Part shown: one piece after another, positions 1 to 12,480 of the stretch | How the letters are laid out: each line of letters opens with the position of its first letter | Position numbering within the stretch: position 1 is the first letter of the stretch | Assembly (NCBI RefSeq): GCF_021018805.1 | Contig: NC_086251.1 | Span: 38,882,767 to 38,946,766, forward strand | Direction: 5' to 3' | DNA length: 64,000 nucleotides | Origin: Prinia subflava | Taxonomy: Eukaryota; Chordata; Aves; Passeriformes; Cisticolidae | Made by a program: the position numbers and the translations under genes | The notes under the pieces: generated by a model | The model's database searches: none | The model's input: the letters and a program-made list of their open reading frames with translations, nothing else | Told to the model about the DNA's origin: nothing

Positions 1-2420
1 TCAATACTCCTGTATACATCTGCATACAGATCACATGAGGCCACAGTTAAATTGTCATATATATGTCTGGCCAGGCTAAACTTTACATTCTCAGAAATAT
101 TCAGTATTTTTATACTTCCATCTGGTCTGGCCGGGAAGCAGAATTATATTGAGTTACAGTCTGCATTGCATATATGCTATAGCTGTAGTTTGGTTTCTTC
201 CTAAAGCTCATGTATTCACTTGAAATGAATTAGTTGTCAGGGAAGGAAAACAGTTGATGCCAACATCTTTTTCATTTCAGTATTAGTAGAAAGGCATCAA
301 TGGAATCCTCACTTCCAAAGGAATCAGGATTAGAGGGTAGAAAAAGGTTGAACAGCTATAGGTACAGCAGAATGTCAAGGGAATCTTGCTATCATTTTGT
401 CTCTTGGGAAATGTTTCACAGAATTAGTAGCCTGGTTATGGATCTGGACTGTAGAACTACTGACAGGCATGACTGAATGGAAATGCAAGATGAGGGGAGC
501 TCGCAGTCCCACAATGAAAATCTGTGTTTTATTGCTGAAGACCAAAGATCATAAGGGCCCCCTTCCCCAAAGAAGCAGACCTTTAGAAAAATTTAACAAA
601 TTTTTGTAAAATATTGATTTGGACAGTTGGTGTTACCAGCATGGTCATAACATTTCAGAAATCTGTCCAAAGCCATGCTGAAATGAATTACAGGTGGTGT
701 GTCACTGAATCCCTGCTAAGCTAAATATGCAGTTCCTAAGACAGGCATTCTTAAAGGTGGAAAATACATGTTTGACCATGATTTAGAATAATTTAGCTAG
801 AAATATCAATTACAGTAGTAGCTTGATTTAAGTCCTGATAGGAATTTAAGGCATCCTTAGAAAACATTTGAAACTGAGAAACTGAAGAGCTACAGGTTGA
901 GCATGAGCATGCTTCTTCAAGGAGAAATCTCATCTGAATTTCTGCCATATCCCTTGAGTTATTGACAACATCACAGATTTTTGATTCTGTGTGCCCTATT
1001 GAGAGAATTCCTTTCAGCTTCCATGGTCCATGGCCAAACCAGGCCATACAAAACTGTTCATTGTTTTCTTGAACCCCATTACCAAACAATGCAGGTGACT
1101 CAGTGTCTGGTTTCTTCTCAGGCACTTTTGCCTGAGATGGCTAATACCAATGAGATTGATTTTAGGCTGACAAATGAGCTATTCCAGTCTTCCCCCCTCA
1201 CTTTTTTTCAGTTGGGCTTCTAGCAGTGGTGCCTTGGAAATTCCGTCATTTGTTTCTTCTTCCACTCTGTCCTGTAAGGGCAACACCTCCTCTGATTTCT
1301 TTGAGACAGAGGTCTATCTGGTATTCTTGTGCTTTGTTTTCAGAGCACTGCACATGATTTGGAGAATGTTTGAATTCGCAGACTAAGGCTATGTCAAGAG
1401 TTAATGTTTAACATCTTCCTGCATATTGACATTCCTTTAATTCTGTCAGTCTTCCCCTTGTTTATCCTGGTTAGGACTTTTCTCATCTGACACTCAAAAA
1501 AAGTAAGAGTTCGAAGGGTAATTTGGCATTAACACATTTATAACATATTAGGTATAGAATTTGGGCCTCAAATAAATGCTTGCATGTGTCTTGGAAGAAA
1601 TGAAAAACAAAATGCTTCTGTGCAAACTAATTCTGTTTTGTCATAATATTTCCAGAATTGCAGTCAGATATAAATTTTCAGCATGAAACTTGTCATTCAA
1701 ATTGAAATCTCAAACTGCTACTGGTATTTGAAAGGAAATAGAAAAAGATTAGAGAAAGAAATTGCAGAAAGTTTTTTACTTAAGTCTGCTCCAGTGTATG
1801 TTATGTAGTTGAGTCTTTTGGTAGTGATATGTTTAATGCAAATTTATGCAGTAATGAAACTTACTGAACAGATAATATAGTACTCTAAATTTCGTAATTT
1901 CTCATCATAAAAATATATTTTTATTGTGTGTGCTGCACAATTAAACTTACGTCCTTTAATTCATTTATCTTAGGATTTCAAGAAGGGTTACTTCTCGCTG
2001 TCTTGGGTGTCTCCATTTTTTCAGGTTAAATTTGGGACTTCTTTAAAATGGGATTGATTTTCAGATATGGAGGTACTCACCTGGTTTCTGTAGGACACAT
2101 ATTTCAAAGGTTTCTTTGTCAGGTGTTCAAGCATAGAGACACTCAACATTTTTAGTTATTTCTGACAAATCTTGATGGTACCTCATGTTTATATTTTAAA
2201 GCACACAATATTTTCTGAGCTGAGGTACAACAAATTATAGAGGATAGCATCATGATGATGGATGGATCAGAAACCTGTAAGTGAATTCTTAGTGGTAGAG
2301 AAGGGAGAGGTAAGAAACTCTGTGCTGTAATTATCAGATTAGCTTTCTGGTGGACATGTTGCAGAAATTATTTCTTTTTGCATACAAAAATAGTATTTTT
2401 AAATATGGATTCTAGGACCT
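1..2420. other. Non-coding AT-rich sequence, nothing recognised
   Basis: No open frame here resembles a known protein, and frames on both strands are short and overlap each other. I see no RNA gene, no clear transposon and no simple repeat of note. It is probably intergenic or intronic. Confidence 0.6.
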
Positions 2421-2424
2421 TATA

Positions 2425-2560
2425 TTCACAGGGGCTGAACCTCTGTAAATCATTAAAGCACCTGAATAATTCCACTTACATTAACAATACTGCTTCAGCA
2501 TCTGCTTAGAGTTACATACGTGCTTAAGTACTCTGTTGGGACTTAAATGATGTGGGTTTG
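2425..2560. repeat. Fragment of an old amniote palindromic repeat
   Basis: The stretch around 2,500-2,545 contains a CTGCTTAGAGTTACATACGT-like arm followed by GTGCTTAAGT. This is close to a self-complementary repeat common in turtle, crocodile and bird genomes, in which 'gcatgtgcttaag' occurs in both orientations. Only a partial, decayed copy is present. The family assignment is from memory of the motif and is tentative. Confidence 0.4.
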
Positions 2561-2849
2561 GATAGCCTAATTTTGTTATTTCTATTGTCACAAAATATAT
2601 GTAAAATGGAAGTTTAAACCCCTGTCATTAATACCTGTGTTTCTCTACTCCTAATTGTTTTAGAATAATAAAGTTTTCCTCTTAGAAAAATTACTTATTT
2701 TATTACCTTACCAACATCATAGTACAATATATTAGTCCTTGATTTAAAATTTTCCTGAATACTTTCTGAAAATGAAAACAAAATGTATGGTACCTTTTTG
2801 TCCCCTGATTATGTATAACCTGAAGGAAATCCAGAATGTAGTGAAGCAT

Positions 2850-3090
2850 GACCTTTCATTCCTGAGGCAATATTAGCTATCCTTCATCAAGCTGTGCTTT
2901 TCTAAATGGTTCCCATTTAATGTCCAAAAATGCTTTTTAAGATTCCCTCTTCCTAAAAGGCATCAAAACTAAATGGTCTATAATTTCCTGAAGTGTTCCC
3001 TGAGTCCATCTTCAATAATGACATTATGTTGGCTATTTTCCAGCCATCAGGCCTTTTTATGAGTAGAAAAACTTGGTAAAATGTCTGCAA
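2850..3090 (-). mobile_element. Decayed CR1/L3-like LINE fragment, reverse-transcriptase region
   Basis: Read on the plus strand, this shows the typical antisense order of CR1-family ORF2: a 'ctgtgct...' block, then 'aatggtctataatttcctg', then 'aatgacatta..ttggctattttccagccatcaggc'. This part encodes the N-terminal reverse-transcriptase region of CR1-type LINEs. Stops and indels interrupt every frame, so it is a dead, old copy. The ends are approximate. The element is antisense to the plus strand. Confidence 0.62.
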
Positions 3091-3099
3091 AACTTGAAG

Positions 3100-4260
3100 T
3101 CATAACACCCCTGTTTGGGGGTGAGGGTTTCACAAATATTGAATATTGTTATCTGTTAGTGGAATATTTTTATTAAATGTGAATATATTATTATATCATA
3201 TTATAGATGAATTATTCATTTCCCTTTCCCCAAACCATCAATGTTTCACCTAGAATATACTCATTTGAGGTATTTAATGCAAATCCTATATGCATACAGT
3301 AAATGTTCTTTCAAAGAGAGGTTGTTTTACAAATAGCAAAAGAGCTATTAGAAAATCCAATTAGAAAGTTAACAATAATTCAAAAGAGCTAAATCACTTT
3401 GTTTACTGCATTGTAGTTTAGACTGAAAGACAGTGTTCATGGAACTGATTAGGGAAGAACACTAGCAGAAAGTTAAAGAGATATCCTTGCTATTTAATAT
3501 ATATCCCTTTCATTTTAAGTGCTTCAAAACTAAGATATGAAATAAGCGGGAAAAAAAAATTAGGGTTTTTTAGGGCATGCATAACAATGCTGCTTAAAAA
3601 GTTGGATATTAACAATGCTTCTAGCACACTTGGAGGTGTCATGGTCTGCATGCTCTATGTACACAGGGCAAAACCCAATAGTTTGGTAGCTCCATCCCTG
3701 AAGTGTTACATTCCTTTTCAAATAAGTTTAGTAGTGACACTGACATTTCTCTGTACTGGATCATATGTCATTACAGGAGCTTAAACATAAATATTCTATG
3801 TCCATATAATAAAACAGTAATAATACTGCCCCACAGAAGCCATTTTTTGGAATACTGGTAGGGAAAAAATCTGGATATTGCAAAAAGAAGACATAAGACA
3901 GCAGCTGGCTGTCAGTTGCTAGTAGTTGCTATGAAACTACTTTTAAGGGCTCCTCATTAAGTCAGTGCTGACTGAGTGACCATAAGCATCCTCCTGGCTG
4001 AACCAAATGTGAGGTAAAATATTTCACATGAAACTGCTTTCCATCAAAATAAGGCCATGTGCATATATGGTCAATTGCTACAGCTCAGTTGATGTTCAGT
4101 ACTTTGTTAAGCGGTGGTACTACAAGATGTCTAAGCCTTGTGTTTTGATTAGTAATTTTTGTGAAGTTTTTGGTGGTTTGTTCAATACATTCCTCCAGCA
4201 CTTCATTTGCAATACAAATTTTTCATTTTAAATAATTCATACTTAATTACAGTAGTTGTC
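3100..4260. other. Non-coding sequence, nothing recognised
   Basis: AT-rich sequence with only chance-length open frames, for example 3,587-3,784 and 4,028-4,231. These show no conserved motif, and their apparent starts are not supported by splice sites or context. Confidence 0.55.
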
Positions 4261-4269
4261 AGTTTATGT

Positions 4270-4400
4270 GGTCCTTTTCATTCTTGAAATGCTTTAGAAG
4301 CATTAATTCCCACAAAGTTTTGAGAAGCAATTAAGTATTAATGTTCCATTTTTACAAACAAAAACCAGAAAATACAGAGGTTGGGCAAACATTTCAGAAC
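4270..4400 (-). mobile_element. MIR/L3-type SINE or LINE tail, decayed
   Basis: The order 'gctttagaagcattaattc-ccacaa', 'attaagtatta', 'ccatttttacaaa', 'aaatacagaggttgggcaa' follows the antisense 3' part shared by MIR SINEs and L3-type LINEs (gcgctttacaa... attaatcctcacaa... ccattttacagatg...cagaggttaag). It is too diverged to assign to a subfamily. Downstream, near 4,443, 'ttttcagaggcactga' may be the start of a second old repeat, as is also seen next to the similar copy at 12.24 kb. Confidence 0.5.
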
Positions 4401-4469
4401 ATCAACTGTAAAATTAGGCACTGACTAGATAGAGACTTGATCTAATTTTCAGAGGCACTGAAGACATTT

Positions 4470-7290
4470 GCATATTCAGAATGGAAACTTTTGTCCTAGT
4501 AGTTAAATTCATAAAGACTCTTGGATATCATATTACTGAGCATTACAAGGTTTTAACTACTCACGATCAAGATATGGGAGGAGTTCATTAACTCAGAATG
4601 TTTGCAGCAGGTGAGCATAAAGCTGCCTGAGCTAACACAAGAGAAAGACTGATTTCCAGATTCTCACAATTCCAGCTGTATAAATAACCCTTTACAAACT
4701 TCTTTCCCCATGGGATGAACAACTCTGCATCCTTTCCTGGCATGAAATGCTTAAGTAATTTCTGATGAAAAAGAAAATGGAGAGAACTGGGGATTGGAGT
4801 CTATTTCATCAAGTACTCACAAGACTGTGCACATTTTAGGACTGTGTTTAACACAGCTCTGACAACCAATGTAGAATTTGTGTCCCAAGAAGAAATTTCA
4901 GCCAAACAGTGAAGCTCTTGGGAGCTGTGGTTTTGACCTTCCTTTGTCTGTCAGTCTAAGGAGAGGCCTGAACTTGGGAGAAATGCTCTGATCACCAGGG
5001 TAAGGTACAAAAAGCAGATCAATACATGTATTTGTTTTTAATAAAATAAATATCTAACATTAATTTCCACACAGAATCAGTTTCCTAGGTATACAATTTG
5101 CATGCTCTGAACACAGCTACTGTTTCAGATTTCTCAAAAGGCATAGGTGAGATGCACCCAGGTTCTTGCTGTGAACAAGAGAAAGTGGGCATAAGAGGGC
5201 CTCATGCTGCTGCTGAAAGTGGGCTGCTGCTGAGCATTTGTGAACACGTGTGAGAGATGTTTAAGTAGTGAGAATTTTAACTGGTAGTATCTCTGGCCTA
5301 TAGGTCTGAGTTCCTGCCTTGAAGGGATTGACAAGGGTGTTGTTGAGACTGCTACAAATATATATCCTAAGGATATATCTATGATAGTTATTTTCAGATA
5401 TTTGAAGTCCCACAAACCATTATTTCTTGTTTGCATCTTGTTTGCATTTCTTGTTTGTATGTATCCATGGGCTGTTTGGTGTAAACAAAAGTTGTTAGCA
5501 TTGGGTTTCTATTTTATGGGCATGGAGGTAAGATTTATCTGAAGTTTCCTTGTGGGACACTGCTGTGAATCATTTGGCAGCCTTGTCTCATCTCCTAGGC
5601 AAGCTGCCATCTATAAATAGTAAAGAAAGGAAGGAGGTACAGAAGGACTCAGAAGCAAAGAATAGCACATGGCTACATTTGTGGTGAGAGTGTACAAGTA
5701 TCTTCCGATTTGAATTTATGCGCAAGGGTAGAAAGGCGTGGTGGGAAAGAAAGGGTAAAGTGGGAGTCAGACTGAGCTTCGTACCCTGAACTGTGGCAGT
5801 TTGCATCAGAGAGGTACATGGCTGCTGACCAAGGCTAAGTATTCACAATTCTTAAAAAATTGTGCATCCAAGGTTGAAGGTGACTGTAAAATTGATCCCA
5901 GAGCAGGCAAGACTGGACTGAACTATCCAAAGCTACAAAGGGAATTTGTGGCCAGAGCTAAAATCAGATGTTAGGTTTTTAAGCTTCTTCAATCTGTAGC
6001 TTAGATCATGGAACCTTCTCCAAAAAGCTCAATCAAAACATAAAAGTTCAGAATTGCACTCGTGTTTAAGAAAAATCATGTAACAATGAAAAATGAGGAA
6101 AAACTGATGTGCAAATTGTTAAGAGCCATTTATATACATACTATTAGCAAAGGATTACATGCATCGATGAATCAGCTGTTTTAATCAGATGAAAATACTT
6201 TTGAGCACAGTTCCAGTGTGATGAATATGCTAGAGTTGTAGATCACCAGGAAGAAGATTAATATTCTGTGTATAATTATACACATTTCTTCTCAATTCTT
6301 TTTTTGAAGACAGACAGCAAAGAGGATTTAAAGCAACAGTCATTCACTTCACATGAGCACAAAGAAAATGTATGGGGAAGCATGCAATTGCCTGACCCCC
6401 ACCTGCCAGAAAGCTTCCAGCATCTCTCTGGAAAATATTTTTTTGTTCTTTCCTGTCTCCTCCCAACCTTCTCCCCTGACTTTGCTGTCATAGCCCCACT
6501 CAACATTGTTCTTCCATCTTTTTTAGGGACAGAGAGGCTCTTGGCCATGGCTCTTGGCCATGGCTGCATAGTTACCCCTTGCTGGCGGTGGTCTCTCACT
6601 TTGTCCCCAGCATGAGATGTCTTACTGTAGCTATGTGGTGACTCTTGACAGTAGAGGTTTCTGAGTCCATCCCTAGGGCCTGCACAGGATGAATAGGCTG
6701 AATATTTAATATGCAGCTGATTTGAGAGTATGCCTGTATTTGAGTCTTTGATGCTTTCCTCTTTCATCAGTGGGTGATGCTGTACCTTCTTGTACATAAC
6801 TACAAGCTGTCCATCTTTAGCCTTGCTTGAGGCATGTCTCAGCATTTTCCCTGGCTGGCCTGTGCACCAGCTTGCCAGAACAGGCAGTGATCTCTGCACA
6901 GATGTAACTGTTTTAAATGAGTAGTCTCTTCCATCCAATTTCCATTTGAAAAGAAGCAGATGAGCCTCCTACTGGGATGAGAAGTTGTGTGTCCCTGTCT
7001 CAGCCATTTGACACTATTAAGATGAAACATTTGTGCTGTGTTGTTTTGTGTATTAAGGTAGAGTCACTTTGAGGTGGAGTGTGAACTGCAGTTTGGGCCA
7101 AACGAGGTTTTGTAGAACAGGATGAAGTCAGGCTTCTGTGTACTATTGTACTATCCATAATGCTCTGAAGGCTGGGTGCTCTGAGGTTTCCCACTTGCTA
7201 TAAGTTGAAGAGCTCAAAGTGCACCCTGATAGAGACTAGGCAGTGTGGATGGTAAGGACATTCCTGGGCATGTGATTACATAAGTGTAGT
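4470..7290. other. Non-coding sequence with a few chance open frames
   Basis: This includes the longest conceptual frame outside the LINEs and the CpG island, a 220-codon minus-strand frame at 6,276-6,938. Its product is basic and low in structure, resembles no family I know, and overlaps a 115-codon plus-strand frame. A 14-bp duplication (cttggccatggct) lies at 6,538-6,566. I see no RNA gene or regulatory element that I can support. Confidence 0.5.
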
Positions 7291-7299
7291 AGGTTTCTG

Positions 7300-7560
7300 C
7301 ATCTGTGCATCAATGGTCATTAATTTGCACTAATTGACAGCTTGATACCATCACAAGCCTACAACAGAGCAATCTTGATAATATAAGAATAGCAACCAGC
7401 TCTATTTCAAAGAACTAATTTGAGGGCTCATCCTAAATATCAATTAGCAAGATCAGGTCTTTAGTGATGATTTTTTAAACATTACTGCTAATTTTCTTAT
7501 TGGATTTTTTATAGCTGTCATCTGTTGCTATCAGACAGTGTTAATGTGATACTCAGTGCT
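7300..7560. promoter_or_regulatory. Possible conserved enhancer-like block (weak)
   Basis: The block is rich in homeodomain-type cores (TAATTTGC, CTAATTGAC, CAATTAGC, GCTAATTT) and a TATCA/ATCTG-type motif cluster, without simple repeats or transposon decay. This composition is common in deeply conserved vertebrate non-coding elements, but it is not proof. No alignment was available. Confidence 0.25.
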
Positions 7561-7569
7561 GCTCTTTGT

Positions 7570-8810
7570 AGGAGCAAAATGAGAAAAACATTTTTGCATT
7601 GTACACTGATACCTACTAATTACCTTTGCTGGGCAGAACTCCATTCTTTGTTGAAGTATTTAAATACGTAAACTGGCAGAAAAATCCCGTAAAGTAAAAT
7701 GATTTCAATTTTATTTCAAACTCCACAATTCCTAATAAAATATCTGACTTTTGTTGGAGCTGTACAGGTCACCAGACTGCAGCTGTTTGCCACAGTGTAT
7801 CCATGGCAGTCATCTAGATGAGGAACTCTTTCAGAGAACCCAGCTCCTCCTGACATTAGAGTTACAACAGGAATGGGGTGCATATTGGTTCCCAGTTCAG
7901 GAGTGCTCTTTCCTTGCTGTTTGCTGAAGAATATAAATAGTCTAGATCCCTGCTGCAAATGTAGTGGGGGATCAAGATAGCTCAGCCACAAAGCGTTCCT
8001 CCTGATGGCAGCATTTTTTTGGAAGGGAAAATTGATCCAAGCTGACAGCTGTGCTGGAATGGCTAGACTGCAGCTAAGTCGTTTAAGGCCAGTTCTGGTA
8101 TCTCACCCACCATAGCATCCCCCATGCATGGCAGGCTCACTTCAACTAAACAGTTATTTTGCTATTTTATTATTGCAGGACATTAGGACAACTTGGTTCA
8201 GAAGTTATTAAAAATAAAGACAGGTATAAATAAAGGAACATACTCTAAACATGGTGAGTGTCTTTTTGCTCTTGTAGTCCAACAGGGCTATAAAATGGCC
8301 CTGAAAACAACATCAAAAATCACTTTATAGGTTCCAAAACTTCTACAAAAGCCAAGAGACAGGGTAAGATGCAGCTCTTGGTGGCTCACTCAAAGAGCAC
8401 AAAGGGACCCTGTTTTGCACTGCAGCAATGCCCACAGAGGAGCTTAGCCAGCTCTTTGGAGGCCAGCTCATCAGGTGGTCACAACCCAAGAATGCAGGTC
8501 ATGAGCACCTACAGATATTCAAATGTAGCCATCAGTGCCCAGAAGTGGCAGCAACTGAATGCTCACAGGTATTCAGCATTAAGTGAATTGATAGTTTCAC
8601 TTTACTTTATGCTGGTAATGGTCTACTTTATAGAAAATACACCTGCATGTGGCACTCTAGTTAGTACATCCAGCAGTGCAAAAATGGAGTGCATCTGGAG
8701 AGTGAGCTGCCCAGGACCATTTTAATAAACCTGTGGCTCAGGAAGGTCTGCACAGCCTCTGTCCCTAGCTACCTGTAGTTTGGATGTTTTTTTCTTATCA
8801 CCAATTAAAT
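7570..8810. other. Non-coding sequence, nothing recognised
   Basis: Open frames at 7,716-7,991 and 8,369-8,725 show no conserved domain and fall within expectation for random sequence. No RNA gene is seen. Confidence 0.5.
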
Positions 8811-8816
8811 TATGTG

Positions 8817-8844
8817 AACTAATAAAAAATATTTTTTATTAGTT
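8817..8844. repeat. Perfect 28-bp AT-rich palindrome
   Basis: The 14 bases from 8,817 (beginning AACTAATAAAAAAT) are followed immediately by their exact reverse complement, ending in ATTAGTT at 8,844. There is no loop. It could extrude as a cruciform or be the remains of an inverted-repeat transposon end. No flanking target-site duplication is evident. Confidence 0.9.
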
Positions 8845-8849
8845 AGGGT

Positions 8850-9980
8850 TTTTTTTCCACTGCCTTTCTCCAGTACATTTATATCTGCTGTCTGCAGCAA
8901 TGACTATGCCAGGCTTTTGCTTTACTCTTAGGCTTAAAGAAAGTTTTATGAAGAGAGAGATAGAAAAGTCTGTCATTCATTATCCAAGAGAGGAAACTAA
9001 TAAGAGGGGACAAATAAGAACATGTAAGATATGTAAGAACATGTAAGAGGCAGTGAAGATTGAAGAAAGACTTCTGTTCTCTGAGGCCATGTTTTATCTG
9101 CAAGATCTGAGGATATTTCTCTATCCCTGATCTAGGTATGGGATGTCCCTGAAGTGAAGACATACCATCTTTGTCTATCCTCTTCTTTATGTTGATCTCC
9201 ATGGAAAGTGAAGTTTTATGTAAAAACAAACAGTGCTGGTAGCATACTTTAATCATGTTCCTATGCAGACCACAAAGGTGTAGAATCCTGATGCTATTTA
9301 TTTTTTATACCTATAAATGCATAGAAAGAGAGAACCCACCAGCACCAACTTATCTATTCACATTTTTCCTCTTACACCAGATTTTGCCTCAAAAACAAGT
9401 GTGATGGCATGGAATAATTTATTTTAAAACTGGGGTAATCTGTTTCTCACTAGCAGCTGATAAGGGCAGAAGAGACAGTAGCTATTACATTATCTAATGC
9501 TTATCTGAGCATATGTGGCATTTTTCTAGGACTTCTATATAATGCCTAAGCTTAAATAGGTATTGGAAAGTGTCTCCATCCAAGTGAACTTGTAGGCAAA
9601 GACACCTTTCCAGAACCTGAGAAGTGCATCTGTCAACTTGCCGACAGCAAAGAGGGATGTTCAGCCCTGGTAGCTGACATGGCCAAGTGAGCACCCTCAC
9701 TTCTAGACAGCTTGGTTGTATGAAATAGCAATTAAGTTCTTAATTCCGTGTGAGGGTTTTAAGACGAAATAGTCTCATTCTGATCTGACAGAGCAGAAAT
9801 CAGTGGCTAAGCACTGAAGTACAGGGTCATTCTGTACTGGCTAGTTAAGGCATTTCTCTTTTACTGTTACCCATTTTGAGATGAGTTTAGCCCAAAAGGT
9901 GCTTTAAAGCTTGGCACTGCAATAGTCACATATTTTGTGGCTTTAGCTTCTAAGCCAAAATCTTCCTTTTTTGTTGCCTA
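8850..9980. other. Non-coding sequence, nothing recognised
   Basis: AT-rich sequence with a chance minus-strand open frame (8,879-9,256) lacking any domain signature. A short local repeat of 'catgtaaga' lies at about 9,021-9,049. Confidence 0.5.
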
Positions 9981-9989
9981 AATATGTTG

Positions 9990-10570
9990 AGTGTGTCTAA
10001 AAATCAGGTCACGTACTAAGTTCTTATATATGAATATGGCATCTGCAGCCTTTACTAACAACAAGTTTCTATTTTCTTCCGTCTCATTGATAAAGATATT
10101 GAATAGCACTGAACTAAGAATAGATCTATGTGGAACCCCGTTATATAATGATGCCCTCTGTGCAATTACTTTTTGGCTGTATCAGCCTTTTCATGCCAGT
10201 TAAAATTTGCTACACAAATTTTATGTAGTGTCACATTTAACCAAAAGGTCAGAGTACAAGGTAAAAAGCTCAGTTATACAGAGTGACTTCCTTTAGCAAT
10301 AGAACTTTTCATTTCATCTAAGGATGTAATCAATTGTATCACTAATTTTCCATGAAAACTCATTCACTGAAATGGATTATGCTACTGTCTTTGTAACCAT
10401 ACTGGTTAGATCCCATTCTAGTCTATATCCCAGTATTTTGTCTGGAACGAATATAAGGTCACTAGATTTTTACTTACTTTGGTAATGTGTGGGCGTTCTT
10501 GAAAAATGATAATGTGTTTGATGCTTTCCAGATCAATGAAACTTTGAGAGCATTACAGTATTTTTAAAAG
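9990..10570 (-). mobile_element. Old CR1/L3-like LINE fragment, reverse-transcriptase region
   Basis: On the plus strand the order of conserved antisense blocks matches CR1-family ORF2. 'ataaagatattgaatagcact' (10,090s) is followed by 'atagatctatgtggaacccc', which is the complement of the segment encoding the G-x-P-Q-G-S-type region before the catalytic FADD. A long diverged stretch follows, then 'aaccatactggttag' (10,400) and a 'gtgtgggcgttcttgaaaaatg...gctttccag' block (10,485-10,535). Many stops and indels are present, so it is non-functional. The ends are approximate. Confidence 0.6.
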
Positions 10571-10579
10571 ATTGTTCCA

Positions 10580-12230
10580 TAAAGAGTAGAAATAATTAAA
10601 CACTCTTTTCTCTGGAGTTATATCTTCCACCCACTCACTGCTGTTCCATCCCAACCCTCTCCATATCCTCTAAATCTTTCCCAATACAGTTCTGCCATGT
10701 CATTCCCTCTGTGTTTCTAGCTCTCCTCCATCACATCACCTAGCTCAGCACACCACTGCTGTGCACTCCCTCCAGTGTCTTTGATTTCTGATATAGTGGT
10801 CCTTCTCCCCAGCTCCCTTCCATCTCCAGTACAACATGTCCAGTACAACAAAAGCTCCATGTACTCCATGCTCTCAGTATTCTTCTTTCCATATTCTCTA
10901 CCTCTGTATTTTATCCTGCCAGCTGGGGAAAAGCCAGCACATCTGGCACAGACATGCTGGCTGGCTGGCTAGTACATGTGTGATCACTGAATAAGCTGGC
11001 TGCTCCTAAGTGTAAGGGACAATGAATTCTCCTCTGTGCCATGAATAGGCTTTCTGTTCTACCCAGACAGTATTTTATTTTAATTAAATGTGGAGCAAAT
11101 TTATTCTCTTTGCCACTTCTGTGCCTCTGCTGAATGTTACATCAACTAACTCAAAGGGTGAAAATTATTTGGGCATGGGGAAAAATGTGGGGATGGAAAG
11201 GGGAACTTATGGCCAAATGAAGGGCCAACCACACAAACTGCATTATTTCTTAAGCCACACACATAAATCAACCTTAGAATGCCTCTTTGACCAATTGCTT
11301 TAAAACTCTGGGGTTAATATTATGCCATTCTTCAGATCTGAACATTATTTAATATCGGTGTTTACTGTAAATATTCCTTATCACTGGGAAAATAGGAGGT
11401 ACTTTTTAGCACTGAGATATCACTCAGTTTCTTTCCAGTTGCCAAACAGAAGAATTTATATCATACATTGATATGAATTAATAATATGTTTTTAAAGTAA
11501 TGGGTCTAATATCAACTGCAAACACAAAAGGGAAAAACATAGCACATATACTTCATAGCACAACCCTGAGATTAAGAGGGTCAGTGTTAGTTCAGAGGCT
11601 TTTGCTGGAGCCCTGTAAAAACCACAAGCTATAACTTGTGCTGCCAAAGAATACTCTTGTTAACTTGACTCATGTGAAACCCCTTCAGTTTACCAGTATT
11701 GTGCCCTGAACTGCCCCAGACTAGGAAAGTGCACTTCACTTAATATACATATAAAAATACTAAACAACATAAATTCTTCAGCAAGAGCTTGAAGCGGCAT
11801 CGGTGCTACAATCATATATCACATTAACATTTGATGTTATTACTGCTTTGCAGGTGCAACAATCCTTGGTCCTTGCCCCTGTGGGAGAGCAGTGGTTGAC
11901 TTCTATTTCTTTTTTTAACTGTTTACATTTTTACTTCAATCATAGTTTGTCTTATCTCTCCCTCTGCAGGAGGGCAATCATCAGTGAGATTTGCCGCGAA
12001 TACATTGTGGCTGATGTATCTAATGGAACCTGCACTTATAGCCAGACCTGTCAATAACCCTAGCACCATTACAGTAGATAGCTTTTCACAAGATTGGCTT
12101 CTTCTTGCAAAGATTATTCAGTACCATATGCGCAAACAACAGCAGCCATTATTGCCCTTTATTTCCCACCTCTCCTTTTCTTAGACTAGCACATCTCTTT
12201 ATTATTATTTGACAGCAATGAAGAATAGCC
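10580..12230. other. Non-coding sequence with a C/T-rich stretch and short GGCT repeat
   Basis: A pyrimidine-rich segment covers about 10,620-10,910. A short GGCT run (three to four units) lies at 10,954-10,971. Open frames such as 11,803-12,057 have no domain signature. I see no gene. Confidence 0.5.
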
Positions 12231-12239
12231 CAATCTTTG

Positions 12240-12390
12240 CCATCATTTGGTAACAACAATTCTTGGCACTTTTCATGTTCAAAGGGCTTTGCAGTCATTA
12301 TCTAATTAATCTTCACAACAGCTCTATGAGACTGGTAAGAAAGGTTTAGCCTCATTTTATAGATGGGTAACTGAAGCTGTGAGTTTAGCC
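12240..12390 (-). mobile_element. MIR/L3-type repeat tail, antisense
   Basis: The run 'aagggctttgcagtcatta', 'ctaattaatcttcacaacag', 'ctctatgaga', 'cattttatagatgggtaact' and 'gaagc' follows the conserved antisense 3' region of MIR SINEs and L3-type LINEs almost block by block. It is one of the clearest ancient repeats in the window. MIR cannot be told from an L3-type LINE tail here, because they share this segment. The strand is given as minus because the consensus sense strand is the complement. Confidence 0.65.
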
Positions 12391-12391
12391 G

Positions 12392-12480
12392 CTTGATTTT
12401 CAAAGGTGCTGTGCATTCTTGGCTCCCATTGAAGTTAATGAGAGTGCAGAGGGAGCAACATCTCTGGAAATAAAGGAGCT
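12392..12480. repeat. Fragment of an old amniote palindromic DNA-transposon-like repeat
   Basis: The segment 'tgattttcaaaggtgctgtg' followed by 'ggctcccattgaagttaatg' matches the left arm of a self-complementary repeat abundant in turtle and crocodile genomes (ending in '...agcacctctgaaaatcagg' on the other arm). The right arm is degraded or absent. It abuts the MIR/L3-like tail directly. Assignment is from memory of the motif. Confidence 0.55.

Noticed and set aside
6276..6938. 220-codon minus-strand open frame
   Set aside because: The product resembles no family, is overlapped by a 115-codon frame on the other strand, and has no splice or promoter context. One frame of this length in 64 kb of AT-rich DNA is expected by chance.
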